Counted from the stretch's first letter, positions 1 to 9,144 are shown. The stretch is DNA of 60,872 bases from Streptococcus suis 10581 (GCA_000440235.1 ALKQ01000054.1:1-60872), one strand, 5' to 3'. Program-made: numbers and translations. Notes: generated by a model from the letters alone, not told the origin.

Positions 1-99
1 ACCTAGCAATACACTAGCTGCACCAAAATGATATTTACGGATTGAAAAGTGTTGTTTCATTCCGTACCAATCAAATGATTTTTTCTTAATTTTGCGCAT
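1..99 (-). CDS. YSIRK-type surface protein, N-terminus only (cut by window edge)
   Basis: Thirty-three codons are present before the gene leaves the window. The start ATG at 99 has a strong ribosome site (TAGGAGG) 7-8 nt upstream. The peptide begins MRKIKKKSFDWYGMK and then has FSIRKYHFGAASVLLG, a clear YSIRK-G/S signal peptide of the kind that directs streptococcal cell-wall proteins to the septum. The KSFDWYG..Q.FSIRKYHFGAASVLLG pattern is very close to that of S. suis muramidase-released protein, from memory. Most of the protein is missing, so neither its domains nor a gene name can be given. Confidence 0.85.
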   Translation of the reverse strand, partial: MRKIKKKSFDWYGMKQHFSIRKYHFGAASVLLG

Positions 100-369
100 G
101 AAACGCCTCCTAAAAAATATAATAACCATGTGAGAAATCAAAGAAAATAGCAACATCGTCCCTACATTAAAAAAAGAAAAATATCTCCTTTAAAACATAG
201 TAGAAAACCCAACATCTCACCATAAAAGTTGTGATAATCAATCTAGTTGGGAGTGTGATTGGTACAAATCTGCTTAGAAGAATGAGATGAGCTAGTTTAC
301 ATTGGATCTTTGTTGCTTTTACTATGGGAAATTTCACATAGATACAATTGATATATAGATATCTATGCT
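100..369 (-). other. Leader region of the YSIRK gene
   Basis: No gene is visible here. If the promoter at 370-398 is used, this is an unusually long 5' leader. It contains a possible stem (CCCAAC 208-213 with GTTGGG 246-251) and an AT-rich stretch. No known riboswitch was recognised. Confidence 0.4.
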
Positions 370-398
370 ATTGTATCACACCCCCCCCTTTTTGTCAA
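370..398 (-). promoter_or_regulatory. Sigma-70 promoter with an 8-nt homopolymer in the spacer
   Basis: On the minus strand a perfect -35 TTGACA (393-398) and a -10 TACAAT (370-375) are 17 bp apart. The spacer contains eight consecutive G residues (C at 381-388 on the plus strand). This is the best promoter found upstream of the YSIRK gene and leaves a leader of about 260 nt. An 8-bp inverted repeat (GATACAAT 341-348, ATTGTATC 370-377) overlaps the -10. Slippage in the tract would shift spacing to 16 or 18 bp. Confidence 0.7.
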
Positions 399-521
399 AT
401 GATACGATTTTATATTTCCTATTTTTGTAAAGGTACCACTTCTAGGACAAGTTTGGGAAGCTAGCACTCTTTACTCTAGGAAGGTGAACATTACCAAGAC
501 AGTTATTAATTGTTTTGAATA

Positions 522-626
522 GTATAGAATGAATTAGCTTTCAGACAAGGAACTGAGGCGCAGGCTATACTAAAGTATGGCAAGGCGAAAGTGACGAGGT
601 ATCAAAGTTAATTCAAATGACTATAA
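522..626. repeat. Small TIR-flanked repeat (MITE-like, BOX-A-like core)
   Basis: About 105 bp begin with TATAGAATGAATTAGCTTT and end with AAAGTTAATTCAAATGACTATA-type sequence, which form imperfect terminal inverted repeats. The interior has GTATGGCAAGGCGAAAGTGACG, which resembles the boxA core of streptococcal BOX elements (GGCAAGGCGACGCTGACG). No ORF lies inside. The remainder of 399-783 holds no gene. Confidence 0.55.
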
Positions 627-746
627 AAGAATTGGGGAAGTACTTTTTCACGTACCACCCAGAAATTGGAACAGTCTAAAGATAGAAGATCGCTAGGAAC
701 CTCTCAAGGTAGAGCTAACATCTACCTACTACAGTTGACAAAGATC

Positions 747-772
747 AAAAAAAAGAGGACCAACTGTCCTCT
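747..772 (-). terminator. Terminator of the metQ-metNI operon
   Basis: On the minus strand the stem AGAGGAC / GTCCTCT with a short loop is followed by a run of eight T. It lies 11 bp past the metI stop codon. Confidence 0.85.
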
Positions 773-783
773 CAAAACATAAC

Positions 784-1476
784 TTACCTATGACTAATCT
801 TTCTCGTCAAGAAATCTCCAATAAACTGGATTACGAAGATGATGACCAAAATCAAAAGAGTTGCTAAAAAGGTCACATCATTATTATACCGTAGGTAGCC
901 GTATGATAGCGCAACTTGTCCCAAACCACCTGCTCCGATAGCTCCTGCCATGGCAGTGTAGCCCACCAAGGAAACCAAGGCAAAGGTCGTCACACGAATT
1001 AAGTCTGGTAGCCCCTCACGCAGATAAACAAGGACAATATCCCAGAAAGTCGCACCTGATGCCTGAGCCGCCTCAATGACACCGCGGTCCAATTCTGACA
1101 AGACCACTTCAACCTGACGTGCAAAAAACGGAAAGACTGAAAGGGCGAGCGGCACCAAAGCCGCCTCTGTACCAATGGTTTTCCCAACAATAATTTTTGT
1201 CAAAGGAGCAATAGCTGCCAACAAGATAATAAAAGGAATGGCACGGAAGATAGAAGCTACCTTATCCAAAATCCAGTATACAGTCTTATTGGCAATAACC
1301 CCACGTGGACCTGTCAAGACCAAGAACAAACCAGACACCAAGCCCATAAATCCACCGAAAGCAAAGGAAACAAAGGTCATATAGAGGGTCAAATTAAAAT
1401 GTGTTAACCAACCTGTCTGACCATCCCAGCCCAATTTATAAATATCTGGAAAATTCGTTTGAATCCATTCTAACAT
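784..1476 (-). CDS. metI: Methionine ABC transporter permease MetI
   Basis: This 230-aa inner-membrane permease is the channel subunit for D/L-methionine uptake with MetN and MetQ. It has several hydrophobic segments (about 25-55, 72-92, 105-120, 158-185, 200-222) and the cytoplasmic EAA loop (EAAQASGATFWDIV, about 135-148) that docks on the ATPase. Length matches the family. It starts directly after the metN stop codon, with AAAGGAG upstream, and is the last gene of the metQ - peptidase - metN - metI group, ending at a good terminator. Confidence 0.95.
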   Translation of the reverse strand: MLEWIQTNFPDIYKLGWDGQTGWLTHFNLTLYMTFVSFAFGGFMGLVSGLFLVLTGPRGVIANKTVYWILDKVASIFRAIPFIILLAAIAPLTKIIVGKTIGTEAALVPLALSVFPFFARQVEVVLSELDRGVIEAAQASGATFWDIVLVYLREGLPDLIRVTTFALVSLVGYTAMAGAIGAGGLGQVALSYGYLRYNNDVTFLATLLILVIIFVIQFIGDFLTRKISHR

Positions 1477-2541
1477 CTAGTTTGCTCCTTTCAATATCGT
1501 CACTTCTACACGGGCCTCTGTCACTGCCTCAATCGCACGGTGCAACTGACCAGGTTCACCTGATAAGATCACCACCATCTCACCGACTGGCGTATGGTCC
1601 AAAATTTCAATATTGCCATACAAAATATTGGCAGATACTTGATAGAATTTATACAAGTCATTGACAATCGCCGTATCCGTGTTGGAACCAGCATACTTGA
1701 GTTGCACCAAAATGCTATTTTCAGGCAAATTCTTAACAATATCCTGCTGGTAAATTTTCACCAAGGCCTCATCAATTCCTGTTGCTGTTTTGATGAAATC
1801 CTGAGTCAATTCTTCCTTTGGATGAGAGAAGATTTCTAAAACTGAACCTTCTTCGATCAAGCGACCATCCTGCATAACAGCCACACGGTTACAAATATCT
1901 TTTACAATCTGCATCTCGTGGGTAATCATAACAATGGTCAAGCCCAATTTTTCATTCAATTCCTGCAAGAGTGCCAAAATCTGCTTAGTTGTTTTCGGAT
2001 CCAAGGCAGAAGTAGACTCATCTGAGATCAAGATTTTAGGGTCATTTGCTAAGGCACGGGCAATGGCAACACGTTGCTTTTGACCACCAGACAACTGAGC
2101 TGGATAGTTTTCAGCACGGTCGGAAAGCCCAACCAAGTCCAACAACTTAGCAACTTTTTCTTTCTTCTCTTCCTTGCTCAAACCCGAATGCTTAAGGGCA
2201 AAGGCTACGTTTTCTTCTGCCGTCATCTGAGCCATCAGATTGAAATGCTGGAAAATCATGCCGATTTCACGGCGTTTGCTTCGCAATTGAGCTGGGGTAA
2301 GTGTGACCTTTTCTCCCTCGTAAATTACATCCTCATCAATAGTAATTTTACCCGCTGTCGGCACCTGCAATAAATTAATCACTCGAACAAGGGTAGATTT
2401 ACCAGCTCCAGAATAACCTACGATACCGTAAATATCCCCTTGATTGATGTGAATGGTGACATCTTTTACCGCTTCAATCGTACGTTTTTTCTGCTGGAAA
2501 GTTACATCAATATTATCTAGCTTAATCATTTCCTTACTCAT
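1477..2541 (-). CDS. metN: Methionine ABC transporter ATP-binding protein MetN
   Basis: This is the ATPase of the methionine importer. It has a Walker A (GYSGAGKST, about residues 42-50), signature [15 protein letters not shown], Walker B ILISDEST and the H-loop MITHEM. After about residue 250 comes a C-terminal NIL-type ACT-like domain, typical of MetN, where intracellular methionine inhibits transport. I place the start at ATG 2541, giving 354 aa; a TTG at 2550 is also in frame and sits 4 nt after a GGAG. It overlaps the end of the peptidase gene, so the two are translationally coupled. Confidence 0.94.
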   Translation of the reverse strand: MSKEMIKLDNIDVTFQQKKRTIEAVKDVTIHINQGDIYGIVGYSGAGKSTLVRVINLLQVPTAGKITIDEDVIYEGEKVTLTPAQLRSKRREIGMIFQHFNLMAQMTAEENVAFALKHSGLSKEEKKEKVAKLLDLVGLSDRAENYPAQLSGGQKQRVAIARALANDPKILISDESTSALDPKTTKQILALLQELNEKLGLTIVMITHEMQIVKDICNRVAVMQDGRLIEEGSVLEIFSHPKEELTQDFIKTATGIDEALVKIYQQDIVKNLPENSILVQLKYAGSNTDTAIVNDLYKFYQVSANILYGNIEILDHTPVGEMVVILSGEPGQLHRAIEAVTEARVEVTILKGAN

Positions 2542-3901
2542 AACTTGCAATTAACTCCTCTACTAATTCAACATGGCTATAGTAGTCAGCGATGCTGACA
2601 TTTTCATCACCGGCATGGTCACGGCTGTTGGCATTTCCTAGACCAAATCCTGCAATCGGCACGCCCAAGGCATGGAAAACTGTATGCATGGGGCCTGTCC
2701 CTGGTGACGTCGGCAAGACAGCAACTCCTTCTGGTGTCAATTTTTTGGCCAATTCAATCACATTGACAATGGCAGGGTGCGACATATCACTTCGGTAGCT
2801 CATCTCTCCTAGAGTGAAGACAACCTCAACTTTGTCAAAACCATGTTTGTCCAAATGCTGGCGAATCTTATCTAATACATCATGCGGCTCCAACCCAGGT
2901 ACCAGACGGACTTCCATCTTAGCAGAAGCTTGAGCTGGTATGATGGTCTTGACACCTTGACCAAGATAGCCAGTTGACAAGCCTTCAATGGTAATCGATG
3001 GTTCAAAATACAAACGCTTGAGAAACTCACGACGATCTTCTACCAAGGTTGGAAAGGTTAATCCATAAATATCCGTCACAGACTGACTGGTCGCAAGTGC
3101 AAATTCCTCCACTAAGGCCAATTCACGTTCATTTGGTTCTTGCACTTGTTCGTAAATACCATCAACCAAAATTCGTCCATCTGCAGCCCGCATGGATTGA
3201 AGTGCTGATAATAAATACCAGCTTGCCGAATCAATGACACCACCATAGGAAGAATGAATATCCAAGTCAGCTGATTTGACCTGAAGATCGAAGGTCACAA
3301 TTCCTTTATTTCCCCCAGCAATTTCTAGCTGATGTAGGCTATTGCGATGCCCCTGCTCCCAAACAAGTAAATCAGCACCAATCAAATGTTCTTTGTATTT
3401 TGAAAGATACTTATCCAAGTCGACAGAGGCTGACTCCTCTGCCCCTTCCATAATAAAAATCACATTGACTGGTAAATGGCCATTCTGTCTAGACTGATAT
3501 TTTTTCAAGGCCGACAGACGAGCTGTGATATGGCCCTTGTCATCGTCCACCCCGCGACCATAGATATAGCCATCGGAAATGGTCAATTCAAAGGGGTTGC
3601 CCTTCTCCCAGACCTGATCGGCATCTGCAGGTACTGTATCATAATGATTGTAGAAAATCAATGTTTTCGCATCTGACACCGAAGCCTTAAACGTTGCCAT
3701 GACAAATGGTGCTGCATAGCTGTCGTCTAAAACAACCTCTGCACCAGCTTCTTCAAACATATCTTTCAAGTAAGTCGCCACATCCAACAAACCAATCTGC
3801 TGAGCAAAAATAGATTTCTTTGAAATCAAGACCTTCAACTTTTCAAAATAGTTTTGAATAATCGCATCATTTTCAAATAATTGAACTTTACTATCTGCCA
3901 T
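2534..3901 (-). CDS. M20 family metallopeptidase (dipeptidase-like)
   Basis: A 455-aa cytoplasmic zinc peptidase of the M20 family. Visible metal and catalytic residues are HYD (H86, D88), the [10 protein letters not shown] motif (D119 region), the catalytic pair MEGAEES (E153/E154 region) and a late H near the C-terminus ([10 protein letters not shown]). It lies between metQ and metNI, a placement seen in other streptococci, which suggests that it frees methionine or a similar residue from an imported peptide or N-acyl derivative (inference). The exact substrate cannot be read from sequence; succinyl-diaminopimelate desuccinylase-like annotations for this group are superficial. Confidence 0.85.
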   Translation of the reverse strand: MADSKVQLFENDAIIQNYFEKLKVLISKKSIFAQQIGLLDVATYLKDMFEEAGAEVVLDDSYAAPFVMATFKASVSDAKTLIFYNHYDTVPADADQVWEKGNPFELTISDGYIYGRGVDDDKGHITARLSALKKYQSRQNGHLPVNVIFIMEGAEESASVDLDKYLSKYKEHLIGADLLVWEQGHRNSLHQLEIAGGNKGIVTFDLQVKSADLDIHSSYGGVIDSASWYLLSALQSMRAADGRILVDGIYEQVQEPNERELALVEEFALATSQSVTDIYGLTFPTLVEDRREFLKRLYFEPSITIEGLSTGYLGQGVKTIIPAQASAKMEVRLVPGLEPHDVLDKIRQHLDKHGFDKVEVVFTLGEMSYRSDMSHPAIVNVIELAKKLTPEGVAVLPTSPGTGPMHTVFHALGVPIAGFGLGNANSRDHAGDENVSIADYYSHVELVEELIASYE

Positions 3902-4057
3902 ACTTTCTCCTCATACTCAATGAAAACCAATTAAATCTACTAACCAAAATCAAATATTCTCCCACATTTCTGACTTTGGTTAAGAGATTTTTTCTTATCT
4001 CTATAAAAACAGATAGAGGGCTGAACAATTCTGCCCAGTCCTCGACCTATTTGCATT

Positions 4058-4915
4058 TTACCAAACTGGCTCATCCATACCGTCAGATGTTGTTTCAATA
4101 ACTTCACGAACTTCATCTGTGTGGTAAGCAGCAACGATTTTCTTAATCGCTTCAGCTTGCTCTGATTTTTCCCAATCACTACGAGCTGCAATCAAGTTAT
4201 ACCATTGTGCTGAGTTTTCATCTTTTTGCTCTTTATAAAGGGCATTCTTGTAATCCAAACCAGCTTCCAATACGAAGGTGTTATTTACAACCGCTGCATC
4301 AACTGAGCTAAGTGAGCTTGCTGTTTGGCTCGCATCCAACTCAGTGATTTTCAAGTTTTTCTTGTTTTCAGTAATGTCAGCAATCGTTGCCAATTCTGTA
4401 CCAGATACACCAACCTTAATCAAACCAGCTGCTTGAAGAAGGTAAAGAGCACGACTTTCGTTTGTTGGGTCGTTTGGAACCGCAATTTCTGCACCATCAG
4501 GAATTTCTTCCACTTTCGTGTACTTATTTTTGCCATCAGCTGTACCTGAGTAAAGACGGATCGGTGAGATATAAGTATCCGCAATAGCGACCAAGTCTTC
4601 ACCGTTTTCTTGATTCCAGTTATTCAAGAAGTTGTAGTGCTGGAATGCGTTGATGTCTACTTCATTTTCAGCTACTGCCTTGTTTGGCTGTGAATAGTCT
4701 GTAAATTGAGTGAACTCCAATTTCACTTCATCACCAAGAATTTTTTGAACTTTATCCCAACGGGCTTGCTCAGAATCGCTCAAGCTCATCACACCCACAC
4801 GAACAGTTGTTGCTGAAGAATCGGATGAAGAGCTAGTAGACGAGCTACCACATGCAGCAAGTACACCTACTGATAAAGCAGCTGTTGCCAAACTAAACAA
4901 TTTTTTTAATTTCAT
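4058..4915 (-). CDS. metQ: Methionine-binding lipoprotein MetQ (NLPA family)
   Basis: A 285-aa surface lipoprotein that captures methionine for MetNI. The signal peptide ends in the lipobox LAAC with C22 as the lipidated residue, followed by a Ser-rich linker and the NLPA binding domain (VRVGVMSLSDSEQARWDKVQ onward). It is first in the operon, preceded by AAGGAGATCATTTT and a regulated promoter. A 156-bp gap separates it from the peptidase gene; this gap holds a short AGAGAT/ATCTCT stem that may reduce readthrough, which would fit the higher amount of binding protein usually needed. Confidence 0.94.
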   Translation of the reverse strand: MKLKKLFSLATAALSVGVLAACGSSSTSSSSDSSATTVRVGVMSLSDSEQARWDKVQKILGDEVKLEFTQFTDYSQPNKAVAENEVDINAFQHYNFLNNWNQENGEDLVAIADTYISPIRLYSGTADGKNKYTKVEEIPDGAEIAVPNDPTNESRALYLLQAAGLIKVGVSGTELATIADITENKKNLKITELDASQTASSLSSVDAAVVNNTFVLEAGLDYKNALYKEQKDENSAQWYNLIAARSDWEKSEQAEAIKKIVAAYHTDEVREVIETTSDGMDEPVW

Positions 4916-4946
4916 AAAATGATCTCCTTAAATTAGAACTGTATCT

Positions 4947-5019
4947 ATCTTAACACAGAATGTTCTTTCTGACTAATTGACTTTTTTTATAGAAAGTTAT
5001 AACTTTTCGTTATAACAAA
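4947..5019 (-). promoter_or_regulatory. metQ promoter and LysR-type (MtaR/MetR-like) operator
   Basis: A candidate -10 TAAGAT lies at 4947-4952, with a weak -35 TAGTCA. The palindrome GTTATAAC (4996-5003), 5 nt, GTTATAAC (5009-5016) is centred at 5006, about 66 bp upstream of the predicted start point, the classic position of a LysR-type activator site. The same site occurs before metE. Streptococcal methionine uptake genes are known targets of the LysR regulator MtaR; the assignment here is by position and pattern. Confidence 0.65.
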
Positions 5020-5043
5020 TACCCTTGCAACTATAAGTATCGA

Positions 5044-5075
5044 TAATAAAAAGAGGGAAGCTATTTCCCTCTTTC
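5044..5075 (-). terminator. Terminator of the surface-protein gene
   Basis: Minus strand AAAGAGGGA / TCCCTCTTT with a 7-nt loop, followed by TTTATTATC. It lies 20 bp past the stop codon of the surface protein. Confidence 0.85.
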
Positions 5076-5094
5076 GTAATATTTTCCCAGCTTG

Positions 5095-8000
5095 CTAGCC
5101 TAAGAAATCTTTTTTCCTTTTAGCTACAGTTAAGCTAAGAAGTGCGAGTCCCGCCAAAATTGGTAGCTTGGACTGATGTCCATTTGTTCTAGGTAAGATT
5201 GAGGCCGATGATTTTTCAGATTCTACTTTCTGTCTCGAAACGGTAGTTGCTGAATATAAAGCCTCGTTATTAGTATTTCCCAATGTCAATTGGGTCGATA
5301 CTTCGATAACTGGATACACTAGATTAGTTAGGTTACTTGAAGATTCAGTAACTGCTGATACTCCTTTGATTAGTGCAACAGGTGTTTCTATGACTGGCGG
5401 TTCGACTTCTGGTGAAGTTGGCGGCGTCTCTTCGACTGGCGGTTCGACTTCTGGTGAAGTTGGCGGCGTTTCTTCGACTGGCGGTTCGACTTCTGGTGGA
5501 GATGGCGGCGTTTCTTCGACTGGCGGTTCGACTTCTGGTGAAGTTGGCGACGTTTCTTCAACTGGGGAGTCTACTTCTGGTGAAGATGGCGACGTTTCTT
5601 CGACTGGTGAGTCTACTTCTATATTTTCTACTTTCGAGCTTGATTTCAAATTGACAACAATTTCATAAAAGGGACCATTATAATTCAAATCGCTACTAAA
5701 AATTGTAGTGAAACCTTGACTTACCTCAACAGATTCAAAATAATATGCCCTTTCATCAATACCATTACTTTCATCACGAATGACATTATCAATTGTGGAG
5801 TTTGCAACTCGACGACTCTCTTTAACTACTGATTCACCATCTTTAAATTGAATAGTATATAAGGCTTGCCTGATAGTTGAATTATCGTAGATCACACCTT
5901 CTGGTAGAAGTTTTTTCTCAATTTCAGGCAGAGGGTTATCCGATGTATTTACAACTAGTTGCTGGTATGAACGTATTACCTCTGTTTGAGTCCGATTTCC
6001 AACAGTAACTGACCTTGAAGAGATTTGAGTCCCACCAGCACCAAGTAAATCAAATGTTACACCATGTTCATTTTCATATGCTGAAATTGCCTCACGAATC
6101 ACTTGTTTCATTGCTTCAAGGTCTTCACCATGGAAATTTGTGCGAATCAGTACTCGCCCACTTGATTTTTCAACAACCTCAATATTGGTTACTATTGTCG
6201 TTTCAACAACCGGATTTAAATTTTCTACATCATTAGCCTGATTGACAACAATGGTTTTCGCAGGCAAACTATCAACAGTGGATAAGTAACTCGTATTACC
6301 ATAAATATCTGTCAGATATAAATATCTCAGATCATATTGTCCTGGTAAATAAGAATAGTGAATTGTTTCAGATAAAGTCAGTCTTTTTCGATTTCCCTCC
6401 AATTGCTCAATATTTGTAATATTTTCGCCAAATCGGAGTGTTCCTGACTCACTTTCAAATACGAGATTAACAGATGTGATATTCGAATTATCTTCCACTA
6501 AAAGTACCACTTCAACTGTCTCACCTTGTTTAGCTTCATTTCGACTAGTTTCTAACTCAATAAACTTAGGTGCTGAAAAATCAGTAACGATATTAGGTGA
6601 GTTGATGATAGCCTGGGTAGCAATATTTTGAATAATTTCAGGTTCTGAAAGGCTATTTGATGAACTTTCGTTTTTAGCATTCAAATATATAAAGTCCAAA
6701 GATAAGTCTGACTTAGGATAATCACTTGCTATTGGTACCGTAACATCAAAGCGATACAGTCCGTCTGCAATCTTGATTGGGTTATTACTCTCTCCTCTAA
6801 GCACATATTGACTAGACAGTTTTTTATCAGATAGACCAAAGTAAATACGCTCCATTTCCTCTTCAGACGAAACCACAAAACTAGCAGTCAGTTTTTCTCC
6901 CGGCTGGTAAGACTCTTTATCAAATGTCAGGGATTCCAATTTAGGAACAGGAATATACTGTAGAGTCAATACCGTATCGCCTTCTACAAGTTCACCGTAA
7001 AGAGAAGGTTGGTTCTCATATGATAATCTATAAATTTTTCCATCTTGCTCAATTGTCCATACTTGATAATCATAGACATTGAAATTTGGATAGCTTTGAA
7101 TTGGTTCAGATAAGCTCTCTGTTCCATCTGCAAAGACCGTCTTTTCACGATAACTAATTAATGTTTCTGGAACGGCTTCAACTGATTCTTTAAGAATTTG
7201 CCCTGACCTTGTTTGATACTGAACAATCACACGGCCCGTTTTCTTTTCGACCTGCTCTGTAGATACCAAATAAGGAGTGTAAGTATAGGTTACTTCCGTC
7301 AAACCAACTTTCAAAAGCCCTTGCTCTACACCGTCTACTTTAACCTTATAATACTGCCTACCATCCATACCATTCAGAAACAATGGAGCTTCACTACTAG
7401 TATCGTATGTAATCCCTGTCGCAACTGGTGCCTCCGAACCAAATGCTAACGTCGACACCACGCCTGAAATTCTCTTGTCTTCAGCTATGGCAGTCCCATT
7501 TTCAAGTTGATAATGAATCAAGACTGAACCTGAAGTAATACTATTAACCGTCATCGAAAGTGGTGCAAATGTATGTTCTGCCCATGTATTTTTCGAAGAA
7601 TCGTAGTAAATAACATTATTGCCAATCTCATCTCCAAGATTTATATATTCTATATAATAAACATCACTTGGACGATTTTCTGGAATGGAGCCTGTTAATA
7701 CCGAACGATATAAGCCATTTGCTAACTTTTCGAAATTGCTAGAAGAAAAGTAGAGACTCTGGGTTCCATCTGAAGATATTAATTTCGATGATACGTAAGT
7801 GAGATTACTCTCATCCTCTGAATCAATTGTTAGAGTTACGGTCTCTCCAGCCTGATACTCTGTTTTATCTAATGTATAAGAAACCAGTTTTGGTGCTGTA
7901 CGGTCTTCCAATACCTCTGCTGCTCTATCTGTTGCTGGAGAGCTGGTCGATGAAATATTGGCCTCTAAATTCGTATTTGATTCTGGTTTAGTCGAAATTG

Positions 8001-8337
8001 ACTCTCCGCTTACATTACTTGCTTCTACATCAGTTGAAGGAACAGCTCCTACTGTCGGAGAATTTGTACCTGTCGTGGTTTCAACCTCTGAAGTCCCCTC
8101 GTTTCCTACAATTTCGGTTGGTATTTCGACATCATTTTCTGCAGTTAATATAAGAGTTTCTGAAGTATTTATGACTTGTTCAGAACTTGCTGTTGTGGGA
8201 GTATTCTCACTCACTTCATCAGCAAAGACAACATCCGTAGTAGAAAACAGCAAACCTAGAGCCAGCACTCCTACTGCCCCATGGATTCCTTTTCTAATAC
8301 TTCCAAAACCTTTGGATTCTTGACATTTCTTAATCAT
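5095..8337 (-). CDS. Large cell-wall-anchored surface protein with atypical sorting signal
   Basis: A 1080-aa secreted protein. I choose ATG 8337 because GGAGGGTTAT stands just before it; an in-frame ATG at 8349 has no ribosome site. The signal peptide (1-39, ending VVFA) has a YSIRK-related but divergent segment, GFGSIRKGIHGAVGV. Then come a Ser/Thr-rich linker (40-145), several beta-sandwich or Ig-like units (DRTAPKLVSYTLDKTEYQAGE and similar repeats near 150, 475 and 600), MucBP-like stretches (SGSVLIHYQLENGTAI; GRVIVQYQTRSGQI), a Pro/Glu wall-spanning repeat, and a C-terminus of LPRTNG, hydrophobic helix and KRKK. The motif reads LPRTN rather than LPXTG. Probably an adhesin; the ligand is unknown. 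Confidence 0.88.
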   Translation of the reverse strand: MIKKCQESKGFGSIRKGIHGAVGVLALGLLFSTTDVVFADEVSENTPTTASSEQVINTSETLILTAENDVEIPTEIVGNEGTSEVETTTGTNSPTVGAVPSTDVEASNVSGESISTKPESNTNLEANISSTSSPATDRAAEVLEDRTAPKLVSYTLDKTEYQAGETVTLTIDSEDESNLTYVSSKLISSDGTQSLYFSSSNFEKLANGLYRSVLTGSIPENRPSDVYYIEYINLGDEIGNNVIYYDSSKNTWAEHTFAPLSMTVNSITSGSVLIHYQLENGTAIAEDKRISGVVSTLAFGSEAPVATGITYDTSSEAPLFLNGMDGRQYYKVKVDGVEQGLLKVGLTEVTYTYTPYLVSTEQVEKKTGRVIVQYQTRSGQILKESVEAVPETLISYREKTVFADGTESLSEPIQSYPNFNVYDYQVWTIEQDGKIYRLSYENQPSLYGELVEGDTVLTLQYIPVPKLESLTFDKESYQPGEKLTASFVVSSEEEMERIYFGLSDKKLSSQYVLRGESNNPIKIADGLYRFDVTVPIASDYPKSDLSLDFIYLNAKNESSSNSLSEPEIIQNIATQAIINSPNIVTDFSAPKFIELETSRNEAKQGETVEVVLLVEDNSNITSVNLVFESESGTLRFGENITNIEQLEGNRKRLTLSETIHYSYLPGQYDLRYLYLTDIYGNTSYLSTVDSLPAKTIVVNQANDVENLNPVVETTIVTNIEVVEKSSGRVLIRTNFHGEDLEAMKQVIREAISAYENEHGVTFDLLGAGGTQISSRSVTVGNRTQTEVIRSYQQLVVNTSDNPLPEIEKKLLPEGVIYDNSTIRQALYTIQFKDGESVVKESRRVANSTIDNVIRDESNGIDERAYYFESVEVSQGFTTIFSSDLNYNGPFYEIVVNLKSSSKVENIEVDSPVEETSPSSPEVDSPVEETSPTSPEVEPPVEETPPSPPEVEPPVEETPPTSPEVEPPVEETPPTSPEVEPPVIETPVALIKGVSAVTESSSNLTNLVYPVIEVSTQLTLGNTNNEALYSATTVSRQKVESEKSSASILPRTNGHQSKLPILAGLALLSLTVAKRKKDFLG
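5396..5620 (-). repeat. 42-nt tandem repeat inside the surface protein gene
   Basis: Five units of 42 nt begin at 5396, 5438, 5480, 5522 and 5564, plus a 15-nt partial unit. They encode 14-aa blocks of the form (E/D)xPVEETxPxxPEV. The first three units are nearly identical, so copy number is likely to vary between strains. The block lies just before the sorting signal, as expected for a wall-spanning stalk. Confidence 0.92.
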
Positions 8338-8417
8338 ATAACCCTCCATTATTTACTATCAATATATATTGTATATTATTTCATCTAAATAATAAAGTAT
8401 CCGTTTTTAATTTCTAA

Positions 8418-8443
8418 CAAAAAAACACCCAATTTCTGAGTGT
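8418..8443 (-). terminator. Terminator of the amidotransferase gene
   Basis: Minus strand ACACTCA / TGGGTGT stem (one G-T pair), followed by seven T. It lies 12 bp past the stop codon. Confidence 0.8.
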
Positions 8444-8454
8444 CCATGATGTGA

Positions 8455-9144
8455 CTAAAACACATCCACCAAATACTGAAACAAGTCTCGATGTTGCTTG
8501 CAGTCTTTGTAGAGAAATTCTGGATGCCACTGGATACCAAACAAAGCTTGGTTCCCTCTACTTTCATAAGCTTCTATCGTACCATCTCTAGGATCCAAAC
8601 CTGTCGCCACCAGTCCTGGAGCCAAGTCCTTGATTCGTTGCTGATGGAAGGAATTAATAGGGCTCCCTTGGGCAAACAGTTGACCGATTCGGCTTTTAGG
8701 TTTCACTTGTAAACGATGAGAAGTTCCCTCGATTCCCTCTTGCCAATGATCAGCCACCTCTTGTTCCAAGCTTCCGCCTAGAGCAACATTCAGCAACTGC
8801 ATCCCTCGGCAGACTGCAAAAATTGGTTTTCCCTGACGAAGAGCTTCCTCAATCAAAGCCAGTTCAAATTCATCACGTTCCAAGAGGTAGTCATCACTAT
8901 CAATCAAGCGTTTTTGACCGTAGAGACTTGGATCCACATGCTGACCACCTGACAAGATCAACTTGTCAATCATATCGATATAATCCTTGGCTAAGTCAGG
9001 AGTTCCCATAGGAATAACCATTGGCACACCACCTGCCTGACGAACGCTGTCTGCCAATTCACGCGCTACCGTTACATATACGCGACCAGATTTAGTTGGA
9101 AATTCTTGCTCATTTCCTGAAATTCCAATAATCACCTTTCCCAT
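8455..9144 (-). CDS. Gamma-glutamyl hydrolase-like class I glutamine amidotransferase (peptidase C26)
   Basis: A 229-aa cytoplasmic enzyme of the PuuD/C26 group. The nucleophile is C112 in FAVCRGMQLLNVALGG, and the triad is completed by H207 and E209 in GIQWHPEF. Family members cleave gamma-glutamyl bonds (for example gamma-glutamyl-GABA or folate polyglutamate). It has its own good promoter and terminator but lies immediately downstream of a peptide ABC transporter in the same direction, which suggests that it processes an imported gamma-glutamyl peptide (inference). The exact substrate is unknown. Confidence 0.88.
   Translation of the reverse strand: MGKVIIGISGNEQEFPTKSGRVYVTVARELADSVRQAGGVPMVIPMGTPDLAKDYIDMIDKLILSGGQHVDPSLYGQKRLIDSDDYLLERDEFELALIEEALRQGKPIFAVCRGMQLLNVALGGSLEQEVADHWQEGIEGTSHRLQVKPKSRIGQLFAQGSPINSFHQQRIKDLAPGLVATGLDPRDGTIEAYESRGNQALFGIQWHPEFLYKDCKQHRDLFQYLVDVF

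Noticed and set aside
5396..5620. Regular repeats suggesting a CRISPR array
   Set aside because: Units are contiguous 42-nt codon repeats without spacers, in frame within a surface protein; no cas genes are in the window.
5366..5668. A repetitive Gly/Ser/Thr-rich frame opposite the surface-protein repeats, looking like a collagen-like stalk
   Set aside because: It is only the reverse strand of the Pro/Glu repeat; no start signal or promoter supports it.
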